Notes under the pieces: model-generated
Told to the model about the DNA's origin: nothing
Database searches by the model: none
The model's input: only the letters and a program-made list of their open reading frames with translations
Shown: positions 49,954-58,815 of the stretch, in pieces
How positions within the stretch are numbered: position 1 is the first letter of the stretch
Layout: every line of letters starts with the position of its first letter
Position numbers and translations under genes: made by a program
Origin: Streptomyces vinaceus
Lineage (GTDB): Bacteria; Actinomycetota; Actinomycetes; Streptomycetales; Streptomycetaceae
Length of the DNA: 64,000 nt
Reading direction: 5' to 3'
NCBI RefSeq assembly: GCF_008704935.1
Contig: NZ_CP023692.1
Span: 4,144,001-4,208,000 of the forward strand

Positions 49954-51548
49954 CCCGCCTCACCACCACCGTCGACCCGCACACACCCGACTTCCTCGCC
50001 CACCGCGAGGCCGCCGCCGCCCGCCTCGCCGAACTGGACGCCGAGCACGCCAAGGCCCTCCTCGGCGGCGGAGAGAAGTACACGGCCCGCCACAAGGACC
50101 GCGGCAAACTCCTCGCCCGCGAGCGCATCGAGCTGCTCCTCGATCCGGACACCCCGTTCCTGGAGCTGTCCCCGCTCGCCGCCTGGGGCAGCGACTACCC
50201 CGTCGGCGCGTCCATGGTCACCGGCATCGGCACGGTCGAGGGCGTCGAATGCGTGGTCACCGCCAACGACCCGACCGTCCGCGGCGGCGCCTCCAACCCC
50301 TGGACCCTCAAGAAGGCCCTGCGGGCCAACGAGATCGCCCGGCAGAACCACCTGCCCTGCATCAGCCTCGTCGAGTCCGGCGGCGCCGATCTCCCCTCCC
50401 AGAAGGAGATCTTCATCCCGGGCGGCGCGATCTTCCGCGACCTGACCCGGCTCTCGGCCGCCGGTATCCCCACCGTCGCCGTCGTCTTCGGCAACTCCAC
50501 CGCCGGAGGCGCGTACGTCCCGGGGATGTCCGACCACACCATCATGATCAAGGACCGCTCCAAGGTGTTCCTCGGCGGTCCGCCGCTCGTCAAGATGGCC
50601 ACCGGCGAGGAGAGCGACGACGAGTCCCTCGGCGGCGCCGACATGCACGCCCGCACCTCCGGGCTAGCCGACCATTACGCCCTCGACGAGCACGACGCGA
50701 TCCGCCGGGCGCGCCGCGTCGTCGCCCGCCTGAACCACCGCAAGCCGCACCCCGATCCGCAGCCGGCGCAGGAGCCGAAGTACGACCCGGAGGAACTCCT
50801 CGGCATCGTCCCCGCGGACCTCAAGACCCCCTTCGACCCCCGCGAGGTCATCGCCCGCATCGTCGACGGCTCCGACTTCGACGAGTTCAAGCCCCTCTAC
50901 GGCACCAGCCTGGTCACCGGCTGGGCCACCCTCCACGGCTACCCGGTCGGCATCCTCGCCAATGCCCAGGGCGTGCTGTTCAGCGCCGAGTCGCAGAAGG
51001 CCGCCCAGTTCATCCAGCTCGCCAACCAGCGCGACATCCCGCTCCTGTTCCTCCACAACACCACCGGCTACATGGTCGGCAAAGAGTACGAGCAGGGCGG
51101 CATCATCAAGCACGGCTCGATGATGATCAACGCGGTCTCCAACTCCCGCGTACCCCACTTGTCCGTCCTCATCGGCGCCAGCTACGGGGCCGGCCACTAC
51201 GGCATGTGCGGCCGCGCCTACGAGCCCCGCTTCCTCTTCGCCTGGCCCAGTGCCAAGTCCGCCGTCATGGGCCCGGCCCAGCTGGCCGGGGTGCTCTCCA
51301 TCGTGGCCCGGCAGTCCGCGGCCGCGAAGGGGCAGCCGTACGACGAGGAACAGGACGCCGGGATGCGCGCCTTCGTCGAGGCGCAGATCGAGTCCGAGTC
51401 CCTGCCGATGTTCCTGTCCGGGCGGCTGTACGACGACGGGGTCATCGACCCGCGCGACACCCGTACCGTCCTCGGCCTGTGCCTGTCGGCCGTCCACAAC
51501 GCCCCCGTCGAGGGCGCCCGCGGCGGCTTCGGCGTCTTCCGGATGTGA
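49950..51548 (+). CDS. Acyl-CoA carboxylase beta (carboxyltransferase) subunit, AtuC/LiuB-like
   Basis: A 532-residue carboxyltransferase. The N-terminal half shows LARERIELLLDPDTPFLELS and VECVVTANDPTVRGGASNPW; the C-terminal half shows LFLHNTTGYMVGKEYEQGGI, an oxyanion loop IGASYGAGHYGMCGRAYEPRF and the C-terminal DRTVLG-like region. This is the methylcrotonyl- or geranyl-CoA carboxylase type, not acetyl-CoA. It pairs with the alpha subunit next door. ATG 49950 overlaps the AtuA stop. Confidence 0.9.
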   Translation: MTRLTTTVDPHTPDFLAHREAAAARLAELDAEHAKALLGGGEKYTARHKDRGKLLARERIELLLDPDTPFLELSPLAAWGSDYPVGASMVTGIGTVEGVECVVTANDPTVRGGASNPWTLKKALRANEIARQNHLPCISLVESGGADLPSQKEIFIPGGAIFRDLTRLSAAGIPTVAVVFGNSTAGGAYVPGMSDHTIMIKDRSKVFLGGPPLVKMATGEESDDESLGGADMHARTSGLADHYALDEHDAIRRARRVVARLNHRKPHPDPQPAQEPKYDPEELLGIVPADLKTPFDPREVIARIVDGSDFDEFKPLYGTSLVTGWATLHGYPVGILANAQGVLFSAESQKAAQFIQLANQRDIPLLFLHNTTGYMVGKEYEQGGIIKHGSMMINAVSNSRVPHLSVLIGASYGAGHYGMCGRAYEPRFLFAWPSAKSAVMGPAQLAGVLSIVARQSAAAKGQPYDEEQDAGMRAFVEAQIESESLPMFLSGRLYDDGVIDPRDTRTVLGLCLSAVHNAPVEGARGGFGVFRM

Positions 51549-51556
51549 GCCCGCAC

Positions 51557-53488
51557 ATGACTCAGCAGCCCCTCACCTCGCTCCTCGTCGCCAACCGCGG
51601 CGAGATCGCCGTACGGATCTTCCGTACCGCCCGCGCCCTCGGCCTCGCCACCGTCGCCGTCCACTCCGACCCGGACGCCGACGCCCTGCACGTACGGGAG
51701 GCCGACGCGGCCGTACGCCTGCCCGGCGCCGCCCCCGCCGACACCTACCTGCGCGGCGACCTCGTCATCGAGGCCGCCCTCGCCGCCGGCGCGGACGCCG
51801 TCCACCCCGGCTACGGCTTCCTCTCCGAGAACCCGGACTTCGCCCGCGAGGTCGTCGCCGCCGGGCTCACCTGGATCGGTCCGCCGCCCGAGGCCATCGA
51901 GGCCATGGCCTCCAAGACCCGGGCCAAGGAGCTGATGCGCGCCGCTGGGGTCCCGCTCCTCGACCCCGTCGACCCGGCGACCGCCACCGCCGCCGACCTG
52001 CCCCTCCTCCTCAAGGCCGCCGCGGGCGGCGGCGGCCGCGGCATGCGCGTCGTACGGGACCTCGACACCCTTAAGGAGTCGCTCGACGCCGCCTCCGCCG
52101 AAGCGGCCTCCGCCTTCGGCGACGGCGAGGTCTTCGCCGAGCCCTACGTCGAGCGGGGCCGCCACGTCGAGGTGCAGATCCTCGCCGATTCCCACGGCAC
52201 CGTCTGGGCCCTCGGCACCCGGGACTGCTCCCTCCAGCGACGCCACCAGAAGGTCATCGAGGAGGCCCCGGCCCCCGCCCTCCCCGAGACCCTGCGCACC
52301 ACCCTCCACGAGGCCGCCGTGGCCGCCGCCCGCGCGGTCTCCTACCAGGGCGCGGGCACCGTGGAGTTCCTCGTCACCGCCGACGGACGCCCGTACTTCC
52401 TGGAGATGAACACCCGCCTCCAGGTGGAACACCCCGTCACCGAGGCCGTTTTCGGCATCGACCTCGTCGCCCTGCAACTGCGCATCGCCGAGGGCGCGGC
52501 GCTGCCGCTGACGCCCCCCGAGCCCGCCGGCCACGCCATCGAGGCCCGTCTGTACGCCGAGGACCCCGCCCAGGACTGGCGTCCGCAGACCGGCGTCCTG
52601 CACACCCTCGCCGTCCCCGGTGAGGTCCGCGTGGACACCGGCTTCGCGGACGGGGACACCGTCGGCGTCCACTACGACCCGATGCTGGCCAAGGTCATCG
52701 CCCACGCCCCGACCCGGGCCGAGGCCGTGCGCGCCCTCGCCCACGCCCTGGCCGGAGCCCGCGTCCACGGGCTCACCACCAACCGCGAGCTGCTCGTACG
52801 GTCCCTGCGGCACCCGGAGTTCACCGAGGCCCGGCTCGACACCGGGTTCTACGAGCGCCACCTCGACGCCCTCACCGAGCCCGCCCCGGACACCGCCGCC
52901 CGCACCGCGCTGGCCGCCCTCGCCGCGGCGCTCGCCGAGGCGGCCCCGGAACCGGGCGCACCGCTGGCCCGGCGGCTGGGCGGCTGGCGCAACGTCCGGT
53001 CCGCGCCGCAGACCCGCCGCTACACCGTGGCCGGCGCCGAGCACGAGGTCCGGTACCACCCCGTGGACCATCCCGGGGTGCGGGTCCTGTCCGCCGAACG
53101 CCACCTGGTGGCCCTCGAAGTCGACGGGGTGCGGCGGCTGTTCCACGTGAAACACAATTCGAACAAGCCTGAGGTGTACGTGGATTCGCCCTTCACCGGC
53201 GCCCACACCCTCACGCCCGTGCCCCGGTTCGCCGATCCCCAGGACCGCACCGAACCCGGCTCCCTGCTCGCCCCCATGCCCGGCACCGTCGTCCGAGTGG
53301 CCGAGGGCCTCGCCCCCGGCGACGCCGTCACCGCCGGGCAGCCCCTGCTCTGGCTGGAGGCCATGAAGATGGAGCACCGCATCGTCTCGCCCGCCTCCGG
53401 CACGCTCACCGCGCTCCACGCCACCCTCGGCCACCAGGTCGAGTTCGGCGCCCTGCTCGCCGTAGTCCAGGAGGAATCGCCAGCATGA
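51557..53488 (+). CDS. Biotin carboxylase/biotin carrier alpha subunit, AtuF/LiuD-like
   Basis: A 643-residue alpha chain. It has biotin carboxylase (VANRGEIAVRIFRTARALG, ATP-grasp KAAAGGGGRGMR, FLEMNTRLQVEHPVTEAV) followed by a C-terminal biotin carrier domain with the biotin-attachment motif LEAMKMEH. It forms the carboxylase with the preceding beta subunit. ATG 51557 is 8 bp after the beta-subunit stop. The substrate is probably a beta-methyl-branched enoyl-CoA. Confidence 0.92.
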   Translation: MTQQPLTSLLVANRGEIAVRIFRTARALGLATVAVHSDPDADALHVREADAAVRLPGAAPADTYLRGDLVIEAALAAGADAVHPGYGFLSENPDFAREVVAAGLTWIGPPPEAIEAMASKTRAKELMRAAGVPLLDPVDPATATAADLPLLLKAAAGGGGRGMRVVRDLDTLKESLDAASAEAASAFGDGEVFAEPYVERGRHVEVQILADSHGTVWALGTRDCSLQRRHQKVIEEAPAPALPETLRTTLHEAAVAAARAVSYQGAGTVEFLVTADGRPYFLEMNTRLQVEHPVTEAVFGIDLVALQLRIAEGAALPLTPPEPAGHAIEARLYAEDPAQDWRPQTGVLHTLAVPGEVRVDTGFADGDTVGVHYDPMLAKVIAHAPTRAEAVRALAHALAGARVHGLTTNRELLVRSLRHPEFTEARLDTGFYERHLDALTEPAPDTAARTALAALAAALAEAAPEPGAPLARRLGGWRNVRSAPQTRRYTVAGAEHEVRYHPVDHPGVRVLSAERHLVALEVDGVRRLFHVKHNSNKPEVYVDSPFTGAHTLTPVPRFADPQDRTEPGSLLAPMPGTVVRVAEGLAPGDAVTAGQPLLWLEAMKMEHRIVSPASGTLTALHATLGHQVEFGALLAVVQEESPA

Positions 53489-54657
53489 GCCCCGCCATCG
53501 GCACGACCGTCGAGACCGAAGAGCACAAGGCCCTGCGCGCCGCCGTCGCCGCACTCGGGCAGCGGTACGGACGCGAGTACCTCGCCCGGGTCGCCCGCGA
53601 GGGCGGCCACCCCGACGAGCTGTGGGCCGACGCGGCCAAGCTGGGCTACCTCGGGGTCAGCCTCCCCGAGGAGTACGGCGGCGGAGGCGGCGGCATCGCC
53701 GAACTCTCCATCGTCCTGGAGGAACTGGGCGCCGCGGGCTGTCCCCTGCTGATGATGGTCGTCTCGCCCGCCATCTGCGGCACGGTCATCTCGCGCTTCG
53801 GCACCGAGGCCCAGAAGCAGGCCTGGCTGCCCGGCCTCGCCGACGGCAGCCGCACCATGGCCTTCGGCATCACCGAGCCGGACGCCGGCTCCAACTCCCA
53901 CCGCATCACCACCACCGCCCGCCGCGACGGCGACGAGTGGGTTCTGACGGGCCGCAAGGTCTTCATCTCGGGGGTGGACATCGCCGATGCCACCCTCATC
54001 GTCGGACGCACGGAAGACGCCAGGACGGGAAGCCTGAAGCCCTGCCTGTTCATCGTCCCGCGCGACGCCCCGGGCTTCTCCCGCTCCGTCATAGACATGG
54101 AACTCCACGCCGCGGAGAAGCAGTTCGAACTGACCCTGGACGATGTGAGGCTGCCTTCCTCCGCCCTGGTGGGGGACGAGGACGCGGGCCTGCTCCAGCT
54201 CTTCGCGGGCCTCAACCCCGAACGCATCATGACGGCCGCCTTCGCCATCGGAATGGGCCGTTACGCCCTCGCCAAGGCCGTGGACTACGCGAAGACCCGC
54301 CAGGTCTGGAAGGAGCCGATCGGCGCCCACCAGGCCATCGCCCACCCCCTGGCCGCGGCCCACATCGACCTCGAACTCGCCCGCCTGATCATGCAGAAGG
54401 CCGCCCACCTCTACGACGCGGGCGACGACATGGGCGCCGGCGAGGCCGCGAACATGGCCAAGTACGCCGCCGCCGAGGCCTGCGTGAAGGCCGTGGACCA
54501 GTCCGTCCACACCCTGGGCGGCAACGGCCTCACCCGCGAATACGGACTGGCCGCCCTGATCACGGCCTCCCGGGTCTCGCGCATCGCCCCCGTCAGCCGC
54601 GAGATGATCCTGAACTTCGTCTCCCACCAGACCCTGGGCCTGCCCAAGTCTTACTAA
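53485..54657 (+). CDS. Acyl-CoA dehydrogenase, AtuD/LiuA-like
   Basis: A 390-residue FAD enzyme with the family motifs AFGITEPDAGSNS and VHTLGGNGLTREYG. In the AtuD/isovaleryl-type branch, the catalytic Glu lies near the C-terminus. It would desaturate a branched acyl-CoA before carboxylation. ATG 53485 overlaps the alpha-subunit stop (ATGA). Confidence 0.91.
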   Translation: MSPAIGTTVETEEHKALRAAVAALGQRYGREYLARVAREGGHPDELWADAAKLGYLGVSLPEEYGGGGGGIAELSIVLEELGAAGCPLLMMVVSPAICGTVISRFGTEAQKQAWLPGLADGSRTMAFGITEPDAGSNSHRITTTARRDGDEWVLTGRKVFISGVDIADATLIVGRTEDARTGSLKPCLFIVPRDAPGFSRSVIDMELHAAEKQFELTLDDVRLPSSALVGDEDAGLLQLFAGLNPERIMTAAFAIGMGRYALAKAVDYAKTRQVWKEPIGAHQAIAHPLAAAHIDLELARLIMQKAAHLYDAGDDMGAGEAANMAKYAAAEACVKAVDQSVHTLGGNGLTREYGLAALITASRVSRIAPVSREMILNFVSHQTLGLPKSY

Positions 54658-54677
54658 TCTGGACGGCGCAGCTCCCC

Positions 54678-54827
54678 GGCCGGGGGCGGGGACGGGGTGG
54701 GGTGGTGCCAGGGGCCGGAACGAGATGATTTCGGCGCGGGGCACCGCCCTGCAACCGGAGCGCGCCCCGGGCGCCGAACATCGAAGCCCGCCCCGGGCAC
54801 CACCCCACCCCTGCCCCACCCCCGGCC
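54678..54827. repeat. ~150-bp imperfect palindromic element inside the operon
   Basis: Outer arms 54678-54709 and 54796-54827 are complementary at 29 of 32 positions, with 16 bp perfectly paired (54694-54709 with 54796-54811). Inner arms around 54711-54740 and 54765-54795 are also partly complementary. It separates genes that are otherwise overlapping or within a few bases. The remaining gap to 54942 holds the next gene's ribosome binding site. Confidence 0.65.
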
Positions 54828-54942
54828 ACGCCGGACCGCATCGGCACCGGCACCGGTACTGCCCGGCACCCGGGTCCGCCCGAGCGCGGGTCCAGGCCGC
54901 GGGGGAGCTCCCACGATCCGCACAACCTCCGGAGGACATGGC

Positions 54943-55680
54943 ATGAGCCGCCCCGTCGGCGCCGCGCGAGCGCTCGGCATCACCACCCTCACGCTCGACT
55001 CCCCGGCCAACCGCAACGCCCTCTCCGCGGACCTCGTCGGCGAGCTGCGCGAGGCCCTCGCCGCCGCGGCGGCGGACGCGGGGACGCGGGCCGTCGTCCT
55101 CACCCACACCGGCAACACCTTCTGCGCGGGCGCCGACCTGAAGTCCCCCTGCGATCCCGCCGACTTCCTCGCCCTGCTCCGCGAAATCGCCGAGCTCACC
55201 AAGCCCGTCGTGGCCCGCGTCACGGGCCACGTCCGGGCCGGCGGCCTCGGCCTCCTCGGCGTCTGCGACATCGCCGCCGCAGGTCCCGCCTCCACGTACG
55301 CGTTCACCGAGACCCACCTGGGCGTGGTCCCGGCCGTGATCTCCGCGCCGCTGCTCCCGCGCCTGGACCCGCGCGCCGCGGCCCGGTACTTCCTCACCGC
55401 CGAGGCCTTCGACGCCGCCGAAGCCGCCCGCATCGGCCTGCTCACCCTGCACGGCGAGGACGTGGACCAGGTCCTCGCCCCGGTGCTCGCGGGCCTGCGC
55501 AAGGCGGGCCCGGAGGCCCTCGCGGCCACCAAGGACCTGCTCACCGCCCCGGTACGGGCCGTCCTGGCGGCCGACGGCGGCGCGCTCACCGAGCTCTCCG
55601 CCCACCACTTCGGCTCGGCCGAGGCCCGCGAGGGCATCACCGCCCGCTTCGAACGACGGGACCCGTCATGGGCCCTGTGA
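54943..55680 (+). CDS. Enoyl-CoA hydratase/isomerase, AtuE/LiuC-like
   Basis: A 245-residue crotonase-fold enzyme with the oxyanion-hole motifs FCAGADLKSP and RAGGLGLLGVCDIAAAG. The second catalytic Glu seen in canonical ECH is not at its usual place. It would hydrate a glutaconyl-type CoA intermediate in the pathway. ATG 54943 follows GGAGGACATGGC. It overlaps the TetR gene. Confidence 0.88.
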   Translation: MSRPVGAARALGITTLTLDSPANRNALSADLVGELREALAAAAADAGTRAVVLTHTGNTFCAGADLKSPCDPADFLALLREIAELTKPVVARVTGHVRAGGLGLLGVCDIAAAGPASTYAFTETHLGVVPAVISAPLLPRLDPRAAARYFLTAEAFDAAEAARIGLLTLHGEDVDQVLAPVLAGLRKAGPEALAATKDLLTAPVRAVLAADGGALTELSAHHFGSAEAREGITARFERRDPSWAL

Positions 55681-56342
55681 CCGACACCCAGCCGGCCGAG
55701 GACGCCCTGTCCGCCGGCGATCCGCAGCCTGCGGGCCACGCCCCGTCCGCGGGCGGCGACACCCCGTCCGGCCCCAAGCAGGCCCGCAGCCGCGTCACCC
55801 GCCGCCACCTCCTGGAGGCGGCCGTCGCCTGCCTCGCCGAACAGGGCTGGGCCGGCTCCACCGTCGCCGTCGTCGCCGAACGCGCCGGAGTCTCCCGCGG
55901 CGCGGCCCAGTACCACTTCCCCACGCGCGAGGACCTGTTCACCGCTGCCGTCGCCTACGTCTCCGAGGAGCGCTACGCGGCACTGCGCGACCTCTTCCAG
56001 GCCGGACCCGCCGCCCGCCCCGCCGTGGTCGAGGCCATCGTCGACCTCTACACCGGAGCCCTCTTCCGCGCGGCCCTCCAACTGTGGGTCGCCGCCTCCA
56101 ACGAGGAGCAGCTGCGCCCCCAGGTCACCGAACTGGAGGCGCGCGTGGGCCGCGAGACCCACCGCATCGCCGTGGAGCTCCTCGGCGCGGACGAGTCCGT
56201 CCCCGGCGTACGCGAGACCGTCCAGGGCCTGCTCGACATGGCCCGCGGCCTCGGCCTGGCCAACGTCCTCACCGACGACACGGCCCGCCGCGCCCGCGTG
56301 GTCGCCCAGTGGTCCCGGATCCTGGACGCCGCCCTCGGCTGA
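55668..56342 (+). CDS. TetR-family repressor of the Atu-like operon
   Basis: A 224-residue TetR regulator. The HTH is TVAVVAERAGVSRGAAQYHFPTREDLFTAAV, after an Ala/Pro-rich leader. The C-terminal domain is Ala/Glu-rich helical, as in acyl-CoA-sensing members. The start is either ATG 55668 or the GTG at 55677, which gives a GTGA overlap with the hydratase. It is the last gene of the operon and probably represses it at the CAAGCATGCTTG site. A strong terminator follows. Confidence 0.88.
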   Translation: MGPVTDTQPAEDALSAGDPQPAGHAPSAGGDTPSGPKQARSRVTRRHLLEAAVACLAEQGWAGSTVAVVAERAGVSRGAAQYHFPTREDLFTAAVAYVSEERYAALRDLFQAGPAARPAVVEAIVDLYTGALFRAALQLWVAASNEEQLRPQVTELEARVGRETHRIAVELLGADESVPGVRETVQGLLDMARGLGLANVLTDDTARRARVVAQWSRILDAALG

Positions 56343-56365
56343 GGCCGCTGCCCCGCACACGCCGA

Positions 56366-56401
56366 GGGCGCCTCTCCCGTGTCCCCACGGGAGAGGCGCC
56401 C
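56366..56401. terminator. Strong bidirectional hairpin terminator
   Basis: A perfect 16-bp stem (56366-56381 with 56386-56401) and 4-nt loop lie between the TetR and citrate synthase stops. Confidence 0.85.
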
Positions 56402-56444
56402 CGACCGGTGTGCGAAGGCCTGCGAAGGCGTACGAACAGAAGGC

Positions 56445-57551
56445 TCAGGCCGTGTCGGCGATGTCGGCGTACCCCTCGATCTCGCGCGGGTCGCGCCGTC
56501 CCGGGCCGATGTAGCGCGCCGACGGCCGCACCAGGCGGCCCGTGCGCTTCTGCTCCAGGATGTGCGCCGACCAGCCGGCGGTCCGGGCGCAGGTGAACAT
56601 GGAGGTGAACATGTGCGCCGGGACCTCCGCGAAGTCCAGCATGATCGCGGCCCAGAACTCCACGTTCGTCGCGAGCACCCGGTCGGGGCGGCGGGCGTGC
56701 AGCTCCTCCAGCGCGGCCTTCTCCAGCGCGGCGGCCACCTCGTAGCGCGGGGCGTCCAGCTCCTTGGCCGTACGCCGCAGCACGCGGGCGCGCGGGTCCT
56801 CGGCCCGGTAGACGCGGTGCCCGAAGCCCATCAGCCGCTCGCCCTTGTCCAGGGTTTTCTTCACGTACGCCACGGCGTCGCCGGTGCGCTCGATCTCCTC
56901 GATCATGCCGAGGACGCGGGAGGGCGCACCGCCGTGCAGCGGCCCGGACATGGCGCCCACGGCGCCGGAGAGGGCGGCGGCCACGTCGGCGCCGGTCGAG
57001 GCGATCACGCGCGCGGTGAACGTGGAGGCGTTCATGCCGTGCTCGGCGGCCGAGGTCCAGTACGCGTCGACGGCCTTGACGTGCTTGGGGTCCGGCTCGC
57101 CCCGCCAGCGGATCATGAACCGCTCGACGACGGACTCGGCCTTGTCGATCTCGCTCTGCGGCACCATCGGCCGGCCCTGCCCGCGCGCGGACTGCGCGAC
57201 GTACGACAGCGCCATCACGGCGGCGCGCGCGAGGTTGTCGCGGGCGGTCCGCTCGTCGATGTCGAGCAGCGGTTTCAGACCCCACACGGGGGCGAGCATG
57301 GCGAGGGCGGACTGCACGTCGACGCGGATGTCGCCGGAGTGCACGGGGATCGGGAAGGGCTCGGCGGCGGGGAGGCCGGGGTTGAACGCCCCGTCGACCA
57401 GCAGGCCCCAGACGTTGCCGAACGAGACGTGTCCGACGAGATCTTCGATGTCGACCCCGCGGTAGCGGAGCGATCCGCCTTCCTTGTCCGGTTCGGCGAT
57501 CTCGGTCTCGAACGCGACGACCCCTTCGAGCCCGGGTACGAAATCGGACAT
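56445..57551 (-). CDS. Citrate synthase (secondary, type II-like)
   Basis: A 368-residue citrate synthase fold with catalytic His in GPLHGGAPSRV and MGFGHRVYR and the catalytic Asp-containing MLDFAEVPAHM. It is shorter than the ~430-residue primary enzyme and lacks its N-terminal extension, as in the secondary (often 2-methylcitrate or low-expression) paralogs of Streptomyces. ATG 57551. It diverges from pdxH. Confidence 0.88.
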   Translation of the reverse strand: MSDFVPGLEGVVAFETEIAEPDKEGGSLRYRGVDIEDLVGHVSFGNVWGLLVDGAFNPGLPAAEPFPIPVHSGDIRVDVQSALAMLAPVWGLKPLLDIDERTARDNLARAAVMALSYVAQSARGQGRPMVPQSEIDKAESVVERFMIRWRGEPDPKHVKAVDAYWTSAAEHGMNASTFTARVIASTGADVAAALSGAVGAMSGPLHGGAPSRVLGMIEEIERTGDAVAYVKKTLDKGERLMGFGHRVYRAEDPRARVLRRTAKELDAPRYEVAAALEKAALEELHARRPDRVLATNVEFWAAIMLDFAEVPAHMFTSMFTCARTAGWSAHILEQKRTGRLVRPSARYIGPGRRDPREIEGYADIADTA

Positions 57552-57760
57552 CAGGCGGCTCCTCAGATAGTGCGAACACGCGCGGCTCCCGGCGTGACTC
57601 GCGGTCCGGCGCGGTCATCCCCGTTGATGCCCGGCACGGCCGTCGGTCACCCGTGTGGGGACCTCCGGACCGGCCCCAAGATTTTGGCTGTTCCGGATGG
57701 CAGGCGGAAGCGTGACATACGGCACACTGCCGCGAGCACTCCTGCGGCAGGATGGCACGC

Positions 57761-58414
57761 GTGACCGACCAGGACATTGACCCCGCCACGATGCGCAAGC
57801 AGTACCGCTCGGAGATCGTCCACGAGGACGGGCTCGCCGAGGACCCCATGCGGCAGTTCGCCGAGTGGTTCCAGCAGGCCGCGGACTCGCACCTCTTCGA
57901 ACCCAACGCGATGGTCGTCTCGACGGCGACCCCCGACGGCCGGCCCAGTTCCCGCACGGTGCTGCTGAAGCAGTTCGACGAGCGGGGATTCGTCTTCTAC
58001 ACCAACTACGGCTCCCGCAAGGGCCGTGAGATCGACGCCAACGCGCACGTCGCGCTGCTCTTCCCCTGGCACCCCATCTCCCGCCAGGTCATCGTCACGG
58101 GCACGGCCTCGCGGACCGGCCGTGACGAGACGGCGGCGTACTTCCGCTCCCGTCCGCACGGCTCGCAGCTGGGCGCCTGGGCGAGCGAGCAGTCCCGGGT
58201 GATCGCCTCCCGCGCCGAGCTCGACCGGCGCTACGCGGAGCTCGCGGAGCGCTACCCCGAGGGCGAGCAGGTCCCGGTCCCGCCCGAGTGGGGCGGCATC
58301 CGGGTCGTCCCCGACGGGATCGAGTTCTGGCAGGGCCACGAGAACCGCCTGCACGACCGGCTGCGCTACGTCCTGGAGGACGGGAAGTGGCGTCTGGAGC
58401 GCCTGTGCCCGTAG
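57761..58414 (+). CDS. pdxH: Pyridoxamine 5'-phosphate oxidase
   Basis: A 217-residue FMN-dependent oxidase that makes pyridoxal 5'-phosphate. FMN and PLP residues lie in SRTVLLKQFDERGFVFYTNYGSRKG, ALLFPWHPISRQVIVTG and the C-terminal FWQGHENRLHDRLRY...RLERLCP. The start is GTG 57761, eight bases after a CAGGAT -10-like box (leaderless); ATG 57752 is the alternative. A structured RNA candidate follows 57 bp downstream. Confidence 0.92.
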   Translation: MTDQDIDPATMRKQYRSEIVHEDGLAEDPMRQFAEWFQQAADSHLFEPNAMVVSTATPDGRPSSRTVLLKQFDERGFVFYTNYGSRKGREIDANAHVALLFPWHPISRQVIVTGTASRTGRDETAAYFRSRPHGSQLGAWASEQSRVIASRAELDRRYAELAERYPEGEQVPVPPEWGGIRVVPDGIEFWQGHENRLHDRLRYVLEDGKWRLERLCP

Positions 58415-58470
58415 CGCACCGCCGCCCGTAGCGCCCTGGCGTCCGTACGCCCTGGCGCCGACACGCAGAC

Positions 58471-58540
58471 GACCCGCGAGCTCGGGTTTCTCTCCTGCAG
58501 TGAGAGAAGCCGGCCGGACGTACCGGCGAGCTCGCGGGTC
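58471..58540 (+). ncRNA. Three-way-junction RNA or terminator candidate
   Basis: A perfect 14-bp outer stem (58471-58484 with 58527-58540) encloses two hairpins: one of 10 bp with a single G-U pair (58485-58494 with 58502-58511, 7-nt loop) and one of 4 bp (58514-58517 with 58523-58526, 5-nt loop). It may be an elaborate terminator of pdxH or a structured regulatory RNA. I recognise no known riboswitch class. Confidence 0.45.
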
Positions 58541-58815
58541 GGGTGACTGCTTGGGATTGGCGCCTGGCTACCCGCCGGGCACCGCACTGGGTGCGTGCGA
58601 CGACGGGCCCTTAGCCCGCAGCCACCTCACGCGTCCGGTTTCCGTACATTTCGGGAACCACCTCCCTTCTCGTGTAAGGCAGAGCCTAGAACCGCTGCCC
58701 GAGGTCCTCAAGCTATTTATTTCGGGGCGATTCGGGGAATGCGGTGTGGGCTGCGTCACGTTCCAGTTCAATGATCTGACGTGCCGCACACGCGAACACC
58801 TGCAGGGGGTGCCAG
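58541..58815 (+). other. Leader of the PAS/GAF sensor gene
   Basis: About 275 bp with several short hairpins, including GGGC-ccttа-like arms near 58606-58618, and unusually A/T-rich stretches near 58715-58730 (tatttatttcgg). No promoter could be fixed with confidence, and the weak iron-box-like AGGCAGAGCCT at about 58677 is not a clear DmdR site. Confidence 0.35.

Noticed and set aside
58672..58690. An iron box for DmdR near AGGCAGAGCCT
   Set aside because: It lacks the TTAGG and CCTAA outer arms and matches too few consensus bases.
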